From contig JAJXYU010000147.1 of assembly GCA_021780395.1 (NCBI GenBank), positions 1 through 6,977 of the forward strand: 6,977 nucleotides of DNA, read 5' to 3'. The notes below the pieces were generated by a model, which saw nothing but the letters and a program-made list of their open reading frames with translations, was not told where the DNA came from and did not search any database. Made by a program: the position numbers and the translations under genes. The stretch is from Pseudomonadota bacterium (GTDB lineage Bacteria; Pseudomonadota; Gammaproteobacteria; Steroidobacterales; Steroidobacteraceae). This document shows, piece after piece, positions 5,790 through 6,977 of this stretch (positions within the stretch are counted from its first letter, which is position 1; each line of letters starts with the position of its first letter).

Positions 5790-6977
5790 ATGTACCGTCC
5801 CCCGCTGAAAGACGTGCGGTTCGCGCTGCACGCGCTGACCGACGACGGGCGCCTCGCCGGTCTGCCCGCGTTCCCTGATTACTCGCCGGAGTTTGCCGAC
5901 GACGTGCTGGACCAGGCCGCGCGCTTCGCCGAGGAGCGGCTCGCGCCGATCAACGCGCTCGGCGACCGCGTCGGCGCGCGCTGGACGCCGGACGGGGTCG
6001 TGATGCCGGCCGAGTTCAAGGATGCGTATCGGCAGTTCGTCGACGCCGGCTGGGCGCGGCTCGGCGGCCCGGCGGAACAGGGCGGACTCGGCGCGCCGAT
6101 CGTGTTGTGTAGCGCGGTGGAGGAATTCTGGGGATCGGCGAACCAGGCGTTCAAGCTGTGCCCGCTGCTCACGCGCGGCGCGATCGAGGCGATCGAGCAC
6201 GCCGGGTCACCCGAGCAGCGGGCGCTCTACGTCCCGCGGATGCTGAGCGGCGAATGGACCGGCACGATGAATCTCACGGAACCCCAGGCCGGGAGCGACC
6301 TCGGCGCGATCCGCACCCGCGCCGTACCTGATCGCGACGGCTTCCGGCTCTTCGGCCAGAAGATCTTCATCACCTATGGTGAGCACGATCTCGCGTCCAA
6401 CATCGTGCATCTCGTGCTGGCGCGCATCGAGGGTGCGCCGCCCGGAACGAAGGGCATCTCGATGTTCATCGTGCCGAAGTTCCTCGTGAACCCCGACGGC
6501 ACGCCCGGTGCGCGCAACGACCTGCGGTGCGTGTCGATCGAGCACAAGCTCGGGATCCGCGCGAGTCCGACCTGCGTGATGTCCTATGGGGATGCGGGGG
6601 GTGCGAGAGGCTACCTCGTCGGGGAGCCGAACCGCGGGCTCGAATACATGTTCGTGATGATGAACGCGGCGCGGCTCGCGGTCGGGATCGAGGGGTACGC
6701 GCTCGGCGAGCGCGCCTATCAGCAAGCGCTCGAATGGGCCCGACAACGCGTGCAGGGCCGGCCGGCCGGCGCGCGCCCCGGCGCGGATGGCAAGCCGGCG
6801 ACGATCGTCGAGCACCCGGACGTGAAGCGGATGCTGCTGACGATCAAGGCGCAGACCGATGCGTCGCGCGCGATCGCCCTGTACGGGGCGCTGCAGCTCG
6901 ACCTCGCGGTGCACGCCGCGGACCCGGCTGAGCGCCGCGCCGCGCAGGCGCGCGGCGACCTGCTGATTCCGGTCATC
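5790..6977 (+). CDS. Acyl-CoA dehydrogenase, large DmdC-like family (3' end outside window)
   Basis: This FAD-dependent enzyme oxidises acyl-CoA to trans-2-enoyl-CoA and passes electrons to ETF. The 396 visible codons contain no stop; the frame runs off the window. The N-terminal MYRPPLKDVRFALHAL (1-16) is the short leader domain specific to the ~600-residue class that includes 3-methylmercaptopropionyl-CoA dehydrogenase (DmdC). The alpha-helical N-domain is about 35-155. The flavin/substrate signature GTMNLTEPQAGSDLG is at 158-172. The beta-domain has GQKIFITYGEHDL (189-201), KGISMFIVPKFLVN (221-234) and SIEHKLGIRASPTC (249-262). The C-terminal helical domain starts with NRGLEYMFVMMNAARLAVG (281-299). 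The catalytic glutamate and the extra C-terminal domain of this class should lie beyond the edge. Substrate chain length cannot be read from the sequence, and most relatives are not DMSP enzymes. An extended -10 box and GGAGA precede it. Confidence 0.95.
   Translation, partial: MYRPPLKDVRFALHALTDDGRLAGLPAFPDYSPEFADDVLDQAARFAEERLAPINALGDRVGARWTPDGVVMPAEFKDAYRQFVDAGWARLGGPAEQGGLGAPIVLCSAVEEFWGSANQAFKLCPLLTRGAIEAIEHAGSPEQRALYVPRMLSGEWTGTMNLTEPQAGSDLGAIRTRAVPDRDGFRLFGQKIFITYGEHDLASNIVHLVLARIEGAPPGTKGISMFIVPKFLVNPDGTPGARNDLRCVSIEHKLGIRASPTCVMSYGDAGGARGYLVGEPNRGLEYMFVMMNAARLAVGIEGYALGERAYQQALEWARQRVQGRPAGARPGADGKPATIVEHPDVKRMLLTIKAQTDASRAIALYGALQLDLAVHAADPAERRAAQARGDLLIPVI

Noticed and set aside
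6207..6914. Minus-strand frames opposite the acyl-CoA dehydrogenase gene (also 5640-6200)
   Set aside because: The + strand frame from 5790 gives a continuous, highly recognisable acyl-CoA dehydrogenase. The opposite frames are shadows.

Overview
The window is a GC-rich stretch (about 70% GC by eye) of a bacterial chromosome. Codons end mostly in G or C, genes are tightly packed, and the protein families are typical of Proteobacteria. A gamma- or betaproteobacterium is the best guess, but no marker in the window fixes the taxon. There are no RNA genes, mobile elements, integrase genes, CRISPR repeats or obvious signs of recent transfer.

Layout. (1) 18-443 (+) is a complete Hsp20 small heat-shock protein with a good Shine-Dalgarno. 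(2) 534-1574 (+) is a stand-alone kinase-fold protein of the aminoglycoside-phosphotransferase-like (COG2187-type) family, probably read through from hsp20. (3) 1591-2628 (-) is a divergent ribose-phosphate pyrophosphokinase (PRPP synthetase). It converges on the kinase gene with only 16 bp between the stop codons. (4) 2625-4361 (-) is PolX, a family-X DNA polymerase fused to a PHP 3'-5' exonuclease. Its stop codon overlaps the PRPP synthetase start as ATGA, so polX-prs is a two-gene operon. (5) 4362-4531 is a divergent intergenic region with two identical 10-bp palindromes, a 20-bp-spaced direct repeat and an extended -10 promoter. (6) 4532-5719 (+) is a metallo-beta-lactamase-fold hydrolase with a C-terminal helical domain. 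(7) 5720-5789 holds a second extended -10 box and a Shine-Dalgarno. (8) From 5790 to the window end (+) runs an acyl-CoA dehydrogenase of the large DmdC-like family, truncated by the window edge before its catalytic glutamate.

How the genes may work together. The left part (Hsp20, kinase-like protein, PRPP synthetase, PolX) reads as a stress and maintenance neighbourhood: protein holding, PRPP supply for nucleotide synthesis or salvage, and gap-filling DNA repair. The right part (MBL hydrolase, acyl-CoA dehydrogenase) looks catabolic, possibly acyl-CoA or beta-oxidation chemistry, and its two genes carry the same TGnTAAGAT -10 pattern. These links are inferences from gene order. Nothing here is clearly a new biological system. 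The most unusual items are the PRPP synthetase-PolX overlap, the divergent PRPP synthetase itself, and the repeat architecture between polX and the MBL gene.
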